Under the pieces are notes generated by a model. The model was not told where the DNA came from. It searched no databases and worked only from the letters and a program-made list of their open reading frames with translations. DNA of 16,465 nt. It comes from Bacteroidota bacterium. GTDB lineage: Bacteria > Bacteroidota > Bacteroidia > 2-12-FULL-35-15. A program made the translations under genes and the position numbers. Below are positions 7,011 to 16,005 of this stretch, piece after piece. Location of the stretch: the NCBI GenBank assembly GCA_021413595.1, contig JAIOQD010000297.1, forward strand, positions 1 through 16,465, in the 5' to 3' direction. Numbering within the stretch: the first letter of the stretch is position 1; the number at the start of each line of letters is the position of its first letter.

Positions 7011-7040
7011 CAAATGTACAACAAATCAGCCCCGATGCAA
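7011..7040 (-). promoter_or_regulatory. Promoter of the HU gene
   Basis: On the minus strand TTG (7038-7040), a 19-base spacer and TACATTTG (7011-7018) match the Bacteroidota consensus exactly. The leader to the HU ATG is about 40 AT-rich bases. Confidence 0.8.
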
Positions 7041-7199
7041 CATTCCAAGCATAAAAGTTCATTATTTGTTTATAAATCACCCTTTTGTTGATAACTTGAC
7101 CTGTAACTGAACTTATAGCTATGTTTCAGGAAAAACATACACTGAACGGATATTATAAGTGTACACAGAGGATTTTGTATAGCTAAAAGCGTTGATATA

Positions 7200-7232
7200 A
7201 AGGGGTTGCAGCAAAGGCAATCCTTTATCGTT
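7200..7232 (-). terminator. Weak hairpin after fmt
   Basis: On the minus strand AAAGGATTGC pairs with GCAACCCCTTT apart from a small bulge, just after the fmt stop, but no proper U-run follows. It may be a poor terminator. I see nothing else between it and the HU promoter. Confidence 0.3.
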
Positions 7233-7236
7233 TCCT

Positions 7237-8193
7237 TTAATTTACTTTCCAGTCGCTTTTTAGCTGAAAACCGCGTAGAAACTCATCTACAGCCATTTTT
7301 TTCTTTCCGGCAATTTGTATCTCATCCAACAGAATATACCCCCTTTTAACAACTATTTTAATGTAACTTTTCGAATCGGTAATGATAGTTGTTATAGCCA
7401 AATTGTGTGTAGCATTCTCCTTTCGGCTTCTGAAAATTTTAACCGGAACTATTTTCCCATCCGGTGATACAAAATCCGTAAATGCGGCTGGATAAGGGCT
7501 TAAACCCCTAATTTGATTATGTATCTCATCCACTGATTTGTTCCAATCGATGCGGCAATCGATTTTGAAGATTTTGGGAGCATTTTTAACAGGTTCATCA
7601 GCTGTAATCAGGTCTGATTGATCTATTTGTGGATAATTATCATTTTCAATGGCATACACGGTTTTTAAAACCAATTGGGCACCAATACGCATCAACTTAT
7701 CATGGATTTCACCTGCGGTCTCATTTTCTCCAATAGGAGTTCTTTCCTGGAAAATAATTTTTCCTGTATCAATTTCCTGCTGAAGAAAAAAAGTAGAAAC
7801 ACCTGTTTCTATTTCGCCATTAATTATTGCCCAATTAATTGGAGCAGCACCACGATAATTCGGCAATAATGAGCCATGCAGGTTAATTGTTCCCATAGGG
7901 GGCATATTCCAAACCTTTTCCGGTAACATCCTAAATGCAACTACAATTTGTAAATCTGCTTTTAGCTGATCTAATTGTTGAAGAAAATTTTCGTCTTTTA
8001 ATTTTTCAGGTTGAAGAATATTTAATCCCTTTTCAAGGGCATATTTTTTTACTGCAGATTGTTGCAATTGCTGTCCGCGCCCCGCAGGCTTGTCAGGGAC
8101 AGTAATTACACCAACCACATTATAATTATTTTGTAAAAGTAAGTCCAGCGTTTCCACAGCAAACTCTGGTGTTCCCATAAATATTATTCGCAC
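7237..8193 (-). CDS. fmt: Methionyl-tRNA formyltransferase
   Basis: A 318-residue enzyme that transfers a formyl group from 10-formyltetrahydrofolate to the amino group of initiator Met-tRNA. The N-terminal Rossmann domain starts RIIFMGTPEFAVETL. The catalytic residues N104 and H106 (NLHGS) and D142 (EIDTGKI) are present, as is the signature SLLPNYRGAAPI (108-119). The C-terminal tRNA-binding domain follows from about residue 207, with IRGLSPYPAAF. The length matches E. coli Fmt (315). I find no clear promoter in the 188 bases upstream, which are pyrimidine-rich on the plus strand and otherwise unremarkable. Confidence 0.97.
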   Translation of the reverse strand: MRIIFMGTPEFAVETLDLLLQNNYNVVGVITVPDKPAGRGQQLQQSAVKKYALEKGLNILQPEKLKDENFLQQLDQLKADLQIVVAFRMLPEKVWNMPPMGTINLHGSLLPNYRGAAPINWAIINGEIETGVSTFFLQQEIDTGKIIFQERTPIGENETAGEIHDKLMRIGAQLVLKTVYAIENDNYPQIDQSDLITADEPVKNAPKIFKIDCRIDWNKSVDEIHNQIRGLSPYPAAFTDFVSPDGKIVPVKIFRSRKENATHNLAITTIITDSKSYIKIVVKRGYILLDEIQIAGKKKMAVDEFLRGFQLKSDWKVN

Positions 8194-8381
8194 GTTACCA
8201 CTCCCCTTCCTTCTACCTCTCCCTGAACCTCTCCACAGAACAGGGAAATGATTGTTGTTGACTTTTTCATTTTCCGTTTTTTTTCATTTTTTATCCCTCT
8301 ACCTTCTGCAATCCAATGAATAAAGGACTAAGGAGAGTAGTTTCTTATTAGAAATTTCGCATCTTTCCTGTGGATAGGGAT

Positions 8382-8738
8382 TCATGGAGAAGTTTGTGTT
8401 TCTATCGCAATAACTGTTACCATCTCCCCTGCCATACATATACTGGTACCTTTATAATGCTGATATTTAATCCACACTTTAATATTATCTTTTCTAAATT
8501 CTACCGGAAGATTTACCGGTTCTAATTTTTTTCCATCTCCTAACTGAAGCATAAAGGAGCAGCCATCAAAAGTGTAATTTATTATTGTTGCCTTTACAAA
8601 ACCGTTTTGCTCATGAGTATCCTGATCAGGTGCAGTATGTGTGCTTTTTACGCCAGGAAACAAAAAACAAGATTGTAACATTGAAATAAAAACCAAACTA
8701 AAAAAAAGTAAAGCAATATTATTAAGTTTGTTCTTCAC
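8382..8738 (-). CDS. Small predicted lipoprotein of unknown function
   Basis: A 118-residue protein with a type II signal peptide: basic MKNK start, hydrophobic core, and lipobox LQSC with C24 as the lipid-bearing cysteine, so the mature protein (about 95 residues) should be membrane-anchored outside the cytoplasm. The start codon is GTG (8736-8738); an in-frame TAA lies three codons upstream and no ATG precedes the signal peptide. The mature part is a likely small beta-rich domain (FVKATIINYTFDGCSFMLQL, then LEPVNLP and VWIKYQHY) with two further cysteines, C60 and C101, that could form a disulfide. I recall similar conserved small proteins in Bacteroidota but know no function. It stands alone on its strand. 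Confidence 0.75.
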   Translation of the reverse strand: MKNKLNNIALLFFSLVFISMLQSCFLFPGVKSTHTAPDQDTHEQNGFVKATIINYTFDGCSFMLQLGDGKKLEPVNLPVEFRKDNIKVWIKYQHYKGTSICMAGEMVTVIAIETQTSP

Positions 8739-8755
8739 AGAATTTTATTTTTTTA

Positions 8756-8763
8756 CAAAACTA
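8756..8763 (-). promoter_or_regulatory. -7 element upstream of the lipoprotein gene
   Basis: The minus strand reads TAGTTTTG, an exact TAnnTTTG match, 18 bases before the GTG start. No TTG is found at the ideal 19-base spacing, so support is partial. Confidence 0.45.
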
Positions 8764-8799
8764 AAATTTTTTATTTGCAATTTTTAAATAAATGAATTG

Positions 8800-8998
8800 A
8801 ATTAGGCAATAGCTTATAACTATTTTTAATGTGGACTCAGGCTAATGGTGCGAACGTCATACTGAGCAAGCCAGAACTGATCTTTTGACGATTAAAGTAT
8901 ATGAGCTGCCTCACGCCTCCCCCTTCAACAAGCACTGGGTAACATCACACCTTTTAATATAAAGCACCAATGTTCATATTATTCATTATTGCCTAATT
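8800..8998. repeat. 199-bp segment bounded by 12-bp perfect inverted repeats
   Basis: AATTAGGCAATA (8800-8811) and its exact complement TATTGCCTAATT (8987-8998) bound a segment whose middle (about 8830-8955) is clearly richer in G+C than the flanks. It has no ORF of note. I see no clear target-site duplication outside the repeats. It could be a decayed MITE-like element or simply a pair of sites. The rest of the gap (8999-9168) is AT-rich with one small hairpin (CGTTA/TAACG at 9133-9146). Confidence 0.4.
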
Positions 8999-9228
8999 TA
9001 TCCAATAATATTACTCCATTATTTGGAATTGCAGATTGAAAATTCACCAATGAACGCTGGTATCTGAATCAGCTAATTGCTTGAAAAACACTTATGAATA
9101 TGCAATTTCTTAAAAAAAAAGCACTCGGGTAGCGTTAAAACTAACGTATTAATACTTTTCATCTAAAAATGAGTTCATTATTTCAAAAAAAATTATATTA
9201 TTGCATTAGAATCAGATACATTTTTAAA

Positions 9229-9918
9229 ATGAAGAAAATTAAATTAACATTTATTGCAATCGCCTTAATAATAAATACTTCAAAGGGGCAAGACGCATTT
9301 CATAAAGGAGCCGTTGTTATTGATTTAGGGATTGGAGCCTCTGTTTATAAAACAGAACTGGAAGATGCATACAATACCAAGGTATGGAATGGTACTAGCT
9401 TTACTACTACACGGATAAAAAAGGATACAAGTAATATTTCAGGAGCTACGGTTATTCCCTTAAATATTGAATATGGGTTAAAAAACTGGCTTGGTGTGGC
9501 TACCCGTGTTGCATACTCTAGGTATTTTTCAGAAAAAGATTCTTTATCAGGGATAAAGATTGGAATACGAGGTATTGATGCAGGGCTTTCTTTAAATTTG
9601 CATTTAATAAAAACGGATCATTTCGATATGCCAATTGGTGTAACCATTGGCTACTCAAATTTTAAGGTAGACAGTAAAGATTCTTTAAATACTATTGCAA
9701 AGGATAATGGACTGAACTATGGATTTGCTCTTGTACCGCGCTTCTATTTTGGTGAACATATTGGTTTGTCCATTAATGCAGGATACATGGTGTATAATTT
9801 CCCGAGTATTGCGTTTTCAAATAAAAACGATCCCAATATTAATAATAATACCGATCGTGTGTTTAAGTTAAAATCAAGCGGAGTAAATATTAGTGTGGGC
9901 TTACTTATCAAAATTTAA
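9229..9918 (+). CDS. Outer-membrane beta-barrel family protein
   Basis: A secreted protein of 229 residues. The start is placed at the ATG at 9229 because it gives a proper Sec signal peptide: MKKIK, a hydrophobic stretch and a likely cleavage before QDAF (residue 21), the usual GQ/AQ context in Bacteroidota. An in-frame ATG at 9169 would add 20 residues ahead of it. The mature part shows alternating glycine- and aromatic-rich strands (VVIDLGIGASVY, NIEYGLKNWLGVATRVAYSRYF, GLSLNLHL, PIGVTIGYSNF, LVPRFYFGEHIGLSINAGYMVYNF) and ends in a strand SSGVNISVGLLIKI, as in small porin-like barrels with eight or so strands. The specific function is unknown. It is transcribed toward pnp and shares a terminator with it. 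Confidence 0.8.
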   Translation: MKKIKLTFIAIALIINTSKGQDAFHKGAVVIDLGIGASVYKTELEDAYNTKVWNGTSFTTTRIKKDTSNISGATVIPLNIEYGLKNWLGVATRVAYSRYFSEKDSLSGIKIGIRGIDAGLSLNLHLIKTDHFDMPIGVTIGYSNFKVDSKDSLNTIAKDNGLNYGFALVPRFYFGEHIGLSINAGYMVYNFPSIAFSNKNDPNINNNTDRVFKLKSSGVNISVGLLIKI

Positions 9919-9984
9919 GATCAAGTATCATTTATGATATACAACTGATTGCTTAGAAATTTTATTACCGGAATTTTATTCAAT

Positions 9985-10020
9985 AAAAAAACTCCAACTA
10001 TTTACAGTTGGAGTTTTTTT
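9985..10020. terminator. Bidirectional terminator between the beta-barrel gene and pnp
   Basis: ACTCCAACT and AGTTGGAGT form a stem, extended by A and T runs on the two sides, around a 6-base loop. It serves the converging genes on both strands. Confidence 0.92.
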
Positions 10021-10101
10021 ATTAAAATAGTAAAACTACGTTTAATTCATCAGTCAATTTTTCTGTTCTCCGTTTGGATAGAGATCAATAGCCGATAAGT
10101 A

Positions 10102-12243
10102 TTAAGCTGGAGTTTGTTCTGGTTTTGGCAATAAAGCTTTGCGAGACAATTTGAATTTCCCTGTTTTAGGATCAACACCAATTAATTTCACTTGTATTTT
10201 ATCACCTTCTTTTAAAACACCTTCCATAGAATCCAATCTACGGTGTTCTACTTCAGAGATATGAAGTAAACCATCTTTACCCGACATAAATTCAACAAAA
10301 GCACCAAAAGGCATAATGGATTTCACTTTTCCTTCATATACTTCACCAACTTCCGGTTGAGCAACAATACCTTTAATTTTAGCTAATACTGCATCAATTG
10401 CATCTCTGTTAGTAGCAACGATATCAATATGTCCCATGTTGTTAATTTCTTCAATTACAATGGTAGCTCCAGTTTCGCGTTGCATTTCTTGAATGATCTT
10501 TCCTCCAGGCCCGATAATTGCACCGATAAATTCTTTAGGAATAGTAATTTTAACAATACGTGGAGCGTGTGGTTTATAATCTTCTTTTGATGTTGTAATT
10601 GTTTTAGCCATTTCAGCTAAAATATGCATACGTCCTTTTTTAGCTTGTTCTAATGCTTCAGCCATTACTTCGTATGGTAAACCATCCACTTTCAAATCCA
10701 TCTGACAAGCAGTGATTCCATCTTTAGTACCACAAACTTTAAAGTCCATATCACCTAAATGATCTTCATCTCCTAAGATATCAGATAAGATTGCATATTT
10801 ACCTTTTTCATCTGTAATTAAACCCATTGCAATACCTGAAACAGGTTTGTTGATCTTAACACCTGCATCCATCAAAGCCAATGTACCGGCACAAACTGTA
10901 GCCATTGATGATGAACCGTTTGATTCTAAAATATCAGAAACAACACGAACAGTATAAGGATTTTCTGAAGAAATCACTTGTCTCAAAGCACGTTCTGCTA
11001 AATTACCATGTCCAATTTCACGTCTTCCCGGTCCACGGTTTGGTTTTACTTCACCTGTAGAAAATGCAGGGAAATTGTAATGCAACATAAAATTGTTTTG
11101 TCCTTGGTATAAAGCTCTGTCAATAGATTGCAGGTCTAATTTAGTACCCAAAGTAACAGTGGTTAATGATTGAGTTTCTCCACGAGTGAAGATAGCAGAA
11201 CCATGTGCAGAAGGAAGATATCCAATTTCGCTCCAGATAGGGCGAATTTGATCTGTTTTACGACCATCTAAACGAGCTCTCTCATCCAATACGAATCTAC
11301 GAACAGCATCATATTCTACTTCATGATAATATTTTTTAGAAAGAAACTCTTTTGCTTTTCTTTCTTCTTCAGGTAACGATACGATAAACTCAGTAATTAC
11401 AGCTTTAAATGCCGCACCGCGTTCCTTTTTGTTAGGATTTTGTGCTTTTGCAACTGCATAAGCTTTATCATAAAGAGCTTTATAAACACGCTCTTTTAAT
11501 TCTGCATCATTTGTTTCATGACTATAAGTACGTTTTACAATTGGTCCTTTTGCAGCAATAACTTTAGCAGCAAGGTCATTTATTGCTTTAATCTGAATAC
11601 GAATTACTTCATGAGCAAATTTGATAGCTTCTAACATTTCAGCTTCAGAAATTTCTTTCATCTCGCCTTCCACCATCATAATATCTTTATCAGTAGCAGC
11701 AATGATCATATCTAATGTTCCTTTTGCTATTTCTTCTACTGTAGGATTTGCTATTAATTTCCCATCAACTTTTCCAACACGTACTTCAGAAACAGGTCCA
11801 TTAAATGGAATATCAGAGATCGTAATTGCAGCAGCAGCAGCTAAACAAGCTAGTGCATCCGGCATTACATTTTTTTCTCCAGAAATTAAGGATATTAATA
11901 CTTGTGTATCAGAATGGTAATCATCCGGGAATAATGGACGCAATGCACGGTCAACTAAACGACAGGTTAATATTTCGTAATCAGATAAACGAGCTTCACG
12001 CTTGAAAAATCCACCGGGGAAACGACCTGCAGCTGCAAATTTTTCTTGATAATCAACTGATAAAGGCAAAAAGTCTGTTCCTTCTTTTGCATCTTTGTTA
12101 GAAACTACTGTTGCAAGCAACATTGTGTTTCCCATTTTTACAACCACCGCTCCATCAGCTTGCTTTGCTAATTTTCCTGTTTCAAGTGTAATTGAGCGAC
12201 CATCCGCTAATTCAAATGTGTGTGAAATTCCAATTTGTGACAT
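10102..12243 (-). CDS. pnp: Polyribonucleotide nucleotidyltransferase (PNPase)
   Basis: A 713-residue 3'-to-5' phosphorolytic exoribonuclease that degrades RNA to nucleoside diphosphates, acting as a ring-shaped trimer and often with RNA helicases. Domains in order: first RNase PH domain (about 10-145, with [14 protein letters not shown] at 77-90), helical linker (about 235-310), second RNase PH domain (about 320-550) with the catalytic [11 protein letters not shown] (491-501), KH domain (about 563-625, with IGPGGK at 577-582), and S1 domain (about 633-702, [12 protein letters not shown]). All are complete and the length is normal. It lies downstream of rpsO on the same strand, the classical S15-PNPase pairing. 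The intervening terminator suggests that pnp is partly transcribed with rpsO by readthrough. Confidence 0.98.
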   Translation of the reverse strand: MSQIGISHTFELADGRSITLETGKLAKQADGAVVVKMGNTMLLATVVSNKDAKEGTDFLPLSVDYQEKFAAAGRFPGGFFKREARLSDYEILTCRLVDRALRPLFPDDYHSDTQVLISLISGEKNVMPDALACLAAAAAITISDIPFNGPVSEVRVGKVDGKLIANPTVEEIAKGTLDMIIAATDKDIMMVEGEMKEISEAEMLEAIKFAHEVIRIQIKAINDLAAKVIAAKGPIVKRTYSHETNDAELKERVYKALYDKAYAVAKAQNPNKKERGAAFKAVITEFIVSLPEEERKAKEFLSKKYYHEVEYDAVRRFVLDERARLDGRKTDQIRPIWSEIGYLPSAHGSAIFTRGETQSLTTVTLGTKLDLQSIDRALYQGQNNFMLHYNFPAFSTGEVKPNRGPGRREIGHGNLAERALRQVISSENPYTVRVVSDILESNGSSSMATVCAGTLALMDAGVKINKPVSGIAMGLITDEKGKYAILSDILGDEDHLGDMDFKVCGTKDGITACQMDLKVDGLPYEVMAEALEQAKKGRMHILAEMAKTITTSKEDYKPHAPRIVKITIPKEFIGAIIGPGGKIIQEMQRETGATIVIEEINNMGHIDIVATNRDAIDAVLAKIKGIVAQPEVGEVYEGKVKSIMPFGAFVEFMSGKDGLLHISEVEHRRLDSMEGVLKEGDKIQVKLIGVDPKTGKFKLSRKALLPKPEQTPA

Positions 12244-12313
12244 GTTTTTTTGTTTTAAATTTATTGTTTTCTTTACCTCTTTTTACATTAATTTCGAACT
12301 TGTACTTATGCAC

Positions 12314-12343
12314 AAAAAGCACCTAGCTATTAGCGAGGTGCTC
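12314..12343 (-). terminator. Intercistronic terminator/attenuator between rpsO and pnp
   Basis: On the minus strand AGCACCT and AGGTGCT enclose an inner GCTA/TAGC pair and are followed by TTTTTG. It lies 28 bases after the rpsO stop and would reduce transcription into pnp. Confidence 0.75.
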
Positions 12344-12370
12344 TCTGATAAAATTATCGACTGATCTCAA

Positions 12371-12640
12371 TTATTTTCTTAATTCCAGTTTTTTAACGAT
12401 AGCACGGTATCTTTCGATATCGTTAGCTTTCAAATAATCCAATAAACTACGTCTTTGTGCTACTAAGGCAATAAGAGATTTTTGAGTGCCAAAATCTTTT
12501 TTATTGGTTTTTAAGTGCCCTGTAAGGTGGTCGATTCAGTATGAAAACAAAGCGATTTTTCCCTCAGAAGATCCGGTATCTGCTTCAGATTTACCGTATT
12601 TTTTGAAAATTTCTTTTTTAATTTCAGTTGTTAAATACAT
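12371..12640 (-). pseudogene. rpsO: Ribosomal protein S15 gene with an in-frame TGA at codon 35
   Basis: Read from the ATG at 12640 the frame gives MYLTTEIKKEIFKKYGKSE, then a DTGSSEGKIALFSY stretch, then TGA (12536-12538), and in the same frame IDHLTGHLKTNKKDFGTQ, QRRSLLDYLKANDIERYR and a normal C-terminus, ending with TAA at 12371-12373. The full length is 89 residues counting the TGA position, exactly the family size. Bacteroidota S15 has Arg here (ALFxYRIxHLT), so CGA to TGA, one C-to-T change, explains it. S15 is a primary 16S rRNA binder of the 30S platform. Everything else looks functional: promoter, terminator and downstream pnp. The options are a sequence error, a recent mutation, or tolerance through suppression or readthrough. 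A frameshift is excluded because the frame is unbroken. Confidence 0.92.
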
Positions 12641-12675
12641 CCTATTTGGTATTTTGATTTTTTTAATTCGGATTG

Positions 12676-12705
12676 CAAAGATAAAGATATTTTTTAAATC
12701 TACAA
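12676..12705 (-). promoter_or_regulatory. Promoter of rpsO
   Basis: On the minus strand TTG (12703-12705), 19 bases, and TATCTTTG (12676-12683) match the Bacteroidota consensus exactly, with a leader of roughly 30 bases to the rpsO ATG. The intact promoter argues that the gene was recently expressed. Confidence 0.8.
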
Positions 12706-12915
12706 TAATATTATTTAGAAAGTTCATTTGGCGGTATATTCCCACACAATTCTATCAAAAAAAACAACACAACACACTGATTTTCAACACAAGCCTAACC
12801 AATCCCGTAATGTATATATCATATTCTGAATTATAAATGAACTCTGCCATTTATCATAAAATGTACTTTCTGATTTGAATCCAAGTAATAAATTAATTGA
12901 ATTAATTTGAAAATT
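12706..12915. other. Gene-free AT-rich stretch between rpsO and the acyl-CoA ligase
   Basis: There is no gene on either strand. A perfect palindrome AAATTAATT-G-AATTAATTT lies at 12890-12908, just ahead of the ligase terminator. Otherwise I see nothing. Confidence 0.5.
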
Positions 12916-12950
12916 AAAAGAACACCATGCAAAGGGGATGGTGTTCTTTT
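12916..12950. terminator. Bidirectional terminator after the acyl-CoA ligase gene
   Basis: A 13-base perfect stem (AAAAGAACACCAT with its complement) and a 9-base loop, with a T-run for the minus-strand transcript on the far side. Confidence 0.85.
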
Positions 12951-13005
12951 AACAAAATTTTATTTAATAAATCCTGTACATTTTTAAAATCAAATCGGGT
13001 TTCTT

Positions 13006-14743
13006 TTAATCGCGATAAATTTTATCTACCAACTCTTTATTAGTAGCCATAATTACTTTACGTTTAAAGGAAAGCTTAGGGGTCATTTCACCATTTTCAA
13101 TTGTCCATTCACGTGGCAATAATTCAGGACGTTTTATTGTTTCGAATTGAGCAAGGCCTTTATTTACTTTTTCTACTTCCTCAAATATACGCTTTTTTAC
13201 TTCCTCATTTTTTATTATTTCTTCATTAGAAGTGTAAGGAATTTCTTTTCTAATACACCACTCCTTTAAGAAAACAAATGAAGGAACGATAAGGGCTGAA
13301 GCGAATTTTTGATTTTCACCAATTACCATTACTTGCTCAATAAATGGCGACTCTTTCAATTTATTTTCAATGATCATAGGAGCAATGTATTTCCCACCCG
13401 AAGTTTTGAAAATCTCCTTCTTACGATCGGTAATTTTTAAAAAACGATCTTCTACAAACATTCCTATATCACCTGTATGAAACCATCCCTCACTGTCAAT
13501 CACTTCGGCTGTGGCATCCGGACGGTTATAATAACCCAACATCACATTCGGACCTTTCACTAATATTTCACCATCTTCTGCTATTTTAACAGTAACTCCG
13601 TCAATCACCGGCCCTACAGTTCCAAAATGAATGCCATTCGGTTGAAAGCTATTAACAGCAACTACAGGGGATGTTTCAGTTAAACCGTAACCCACCAAAA
13701 CAGTAATTTTTGCTGCATTAAATACTCGAGCCAAACGTGGTTGTAAAGCTGCCCCACCCGATTTCGCGCCATTTACTGAAAATTAATTTATTTGCAATTT
13801 TCAACTGAAATTCATACCACCATCCGTTAGCGCCATTTAACTCATAACGTAAGCCTAAATCAAGCGCCCAGAAAAACATTTTATGTTTAATTCCTTTTAA
13901 GTCGCTTCCTTTAGCTACAATTTTATCATATACTTTTTCGAGTAATCGTGGTACTGTAGAAAACACCTCGGGTTTTACTTCTTTTAAATTATCTCCAATT
14001 GTTTCAAGGCTTTCGGCATAATAAATTGAAATGCCTTTGTACATATATAAGGTTGTTAACATACGTTCATAAACGTGGTTAAGGGGTAAAAAGCTTAATG
14101 CTTTCCAACTTCCGTTAAAAGGACAAAGATTTTGTGTTGCGAATGAATTGCTTAATAAATTATTATGCGAAAGCATTACACCTTTTGGGTTTCCTGTTGT
14201 ACCTGAAGTATAAAGTATTGTCAATAGATCGTTTGGCTTGATGGACTTTTTAATCACTTCAATTTCTGCGTCCTTAGGATTTTTTTTACCGGCTTCCACT
14301 AATTCCGACCAATGTTTTGCACCTTCAACTTTATTGAAAGTATATATTTCCTTCACCGTTGGAGCATTTGCTGCCACAGCCTTTACTTTTTTGTACAGAT
14401 CAGCACTGGAAACAAAAATATATTTCACTTTGGCATCATTCAAAATAAAATTCAGATCACCTTCGCTAATAGTTGGATAAATAGGAACACTAACAGCACC
14501 CGACTGTTGGATACCATAATCAGCAAAATTCCACTCAGGACGGTTGTTCGAGATGATAGCAATCTTATCCTCCCGTTCAATAGCCAAACCAAGCAAACCA
14601 TAACTTAGGAAATTAACAGAATCAGCAAATTGTTGAGTTGAATATTTTACCCATTGACCATTTTCTTTTGCTGCAAGGGCATCTGGTTTGTTATACTTCT
14701 CAAGTAATTGAGGGATAATCTCGAATACACGTGTTATAGCCAT
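13006..14743 (-). pseudogene. Long-chain acyl-CoA ligase (AMP-forming), disrupted by a deletion and frameshift
   Basis: Together the two frames encode a FadD/FAA1-type long-chain fatty acid CoA ligase of the ANL superfamily, which activates fatty acids as acyl-AMP and then acyl-CoA at the inner membrane. The N-terminal part from the ATG at 14743 includes the ATP-binding YTSGTTGNPKG (178-188) and runs to FSKWRE, ending at residue 327 (13763). Homology then resumes in another frame at SGGAALQPRLARVF (from 13761), followed by VGYGLTETSPVV, GWFHTGDIG and KEIFKTSGGKYIAP with the adenylation lysine region. Between WRE and SGG the family normally has about ten more residues (of the type ALGGNIxxIV), so about 29 bases appear to be missing, breaking the frame. 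The first frame then ends after 14 foreign residues. The intact protein would be about 588 residues. Sequence error or true decay cannot be told apart here. Confidence 0.88.
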
Positions 14744-14827
14744 ATCATTATTTTTTGAATTTTAGAATTGTTGATTTTAAGAATTCTTATTTTCGTATAA
14801 TTGCTTTAAAATTTGGGAAATCAGGAA

Positions 14828-14859
14828 TTTAACAAATTATATAATTCTTGCTATCTTTA
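14828..14859 (+). promoter_or_regulatory. Promoter of the nitronate monooxygenase gene
   Basis: TTTA (14828-14831), 20 bases and TATCTTTA (14852-14859), the same arrangement as at the rhomboid gene. The leader to the ATG is about 45 bases. Confidence 0.55.
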
Positions 14860-14912
14860 CGAGCTACCAAAAATAAACTATTTTTCCATATCCATCAAAA
14901 TAATTTACTAAA

Positions 14913-15920
14913 ATGAAAACAAAACTTACACAACTATTAAATATCGAATTTCCAATGATTATGGCACCCTTATTTTTAGTGAGTAATGATGCAATGGTAA
15001 TTGCTGCTATGAATAGTGGAATTGCAGGTTCATTTCCAAGTTTGAATTACCGGAAAAAGGAAGAGTTCGAACAGATATTAGATAAATTGAATATAGAAAA
15101 AAATAAATTAAATGTTTTGGGAACATACGGAGTAAATTTAATTGTACAAAAAACAAACCCTCTTTTCGAACAACATTTGAAGATATGTGTTGAAAAAAAA
15201 GTTCCTTTTTATATCACCTCTTTAGGTAGCCCGAAAGAAGTGATAGCACAAGCACATACATATGGAGCAAAAGTATTTTGCGATGTAACCAATATTGAGC
15301 ACGCACAAAAATGTTATGATCTGGGTTGTGATGGCTTTATAGCAGTGGGACAAGGAGCTGGTGGGCATGCCGGACCAAATACATTGCAGGTTTTAATACC
15401 TTCCTTACATCACCATTTCCCTGATAAAATTGTTATTGCTGCCGGTGGTATTGCAAATGGTGAAGGTATATTATCGATGCTTTCACTTGGTGCAGCAGGT
15501 GTTTCGGTAGGTACCCGTTTTATTGCAAGTGTTGAAGCCACAGTTAGTAATGATTACAAAAACGCTATTGTTAATTCAAAGATGAATGATATTGTACTTA
15601 CAGAAAAAATCTCAGGAACACCTTGCACCATAATTAATACACCCTTTGCTCAAAAAATTGGATACAAACAAAATTGGCTGGAAAAGACATTATCTAATAA
15701 TTCAACCACAAAAAAATATTTTAAAATGTGGGTACAATTAAGTGGCATGAAAAAATTAGAAAAATCAATTAAACCGGGCAATTATCAATCATTATGGTGT
15801 GCCGGACAAAGTGTGGAGCTCATCGATGATATCCTTTCGGTTAAGAACATAGTTGAAAGAATGAAAAAAGAAACCGTTCAAGCCTATAAAGATTTAGCGC
15901 TTTTAATGGACATCGCTTGA
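14913..15920 (+). CDS. Nitronate monooxygenase family FMN-dependent enzyme
   Basis: A 335-residue TIM-barrel flavoenzyme of the 2-nitropropane dioxygenase/nitronate monooxygenase family, which oxidises toxic nitronates such as propionate 3-nitronate. Seen: N-terminal FPMIMAPLFLVS with the glycine-rich start of the barrel, GQGAGGHAG (146-154) with the probable catalytic base H152, the phosphate-binding AAGGIANG (176-183) and GVSVGTRFIAS (196-206). The family also contains enoyl-ACP reductase FabK-like and quinone reductase members, so the substrate is not proven. The gene ends with TGA, showing that this codon is a genuine stop in this genome. The promoter lies just upstream and is divergent from the acyl-CoA ligase. 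Confidence 0.9.
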   Translation: MKTKLTQLLNIEFPMIMAPLFLVSNDAMVIAAMNSGIAGSFPSLNYRKKEEFEQILDKLNIEKNKLNVLGTYGVNLIVQKTNPLFEQHLKICVEKKVPFYITSLGSPKEVIAQAHTYGAKVFCDVTNIEHAQKCYDLGCDGFIAVGQGAGGHAGPNTLQVLIPSLHHHFPDKIVIAAGGIANGEGILSMLSLGAAGVSVGTRFIASVEATVSNDYKNAIVNSKMNDIVLTEKISGTPCTIINTPFAQKIGYKQNWLEKTLSNNSTTKKYFKMWVQLSGMKKLEKSIKPGNYQSLWCAGQSVELIDDILSVKNIVERMKKETVQAYKDLALLMDIA

Positions 15921-16005
15921 GTTAGACGAATACTATATCTCCTAAAACTGGATATTATTAGTGGAACTATTTTATATTTTTCTAATCATTTCAAAACTTT
16001 AAATT

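Noticed and set aside
2278..7035. A repeated 13-mer AAATCAGCCCCGA at about 2279 and 7023
   Set aside because: Two 13-base matches in 16 kb are within chance expectation and the surroundings share nothing else.
8194..8381. Pyrimidine-rich CCTCTCC repeats upstream of fmt as a possible dispersed repeat
   Set aside because: They are too short and degenerate to support as an element from this window alone.
11621..11920. A 99-residue plus-strand frame inside pnp
   Set aside because: It is an antisense shadow of the PNPase coding sequence with no promoter or family match.
12371..12640. A frameshift as the cause of the truncated S15
   Set aside because: Codon-by-codon reading shows that the S15 sequence continues in the same frame after the TGA, so it is a single-base substitution.
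12536..12745. A separate short gene of 69 residues with an N-terminal extension
   Set aside because: It is the first 34 codons of rpsO plus upstream leader read through to the TGA; the S15 Met is at 12640 and the promoter lies within the extension.
13006..14743. Two separate adjacent genes for the ligase halves
   Set aside because: Both halves are parts of one ANL-family enzyme, they join within one base at a conserved region, and the second has no proper start (its first codon is a TTG inside PRLARVF).
12371..15920. A genetic code in which UGA is a sense codon
   Set aside because: The nitronate monooxygenase gene ends at a TGA at a normal family length, and no other gene here has an internal TGA. 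This argues against wholesale reassignment, though not against local readthrough.
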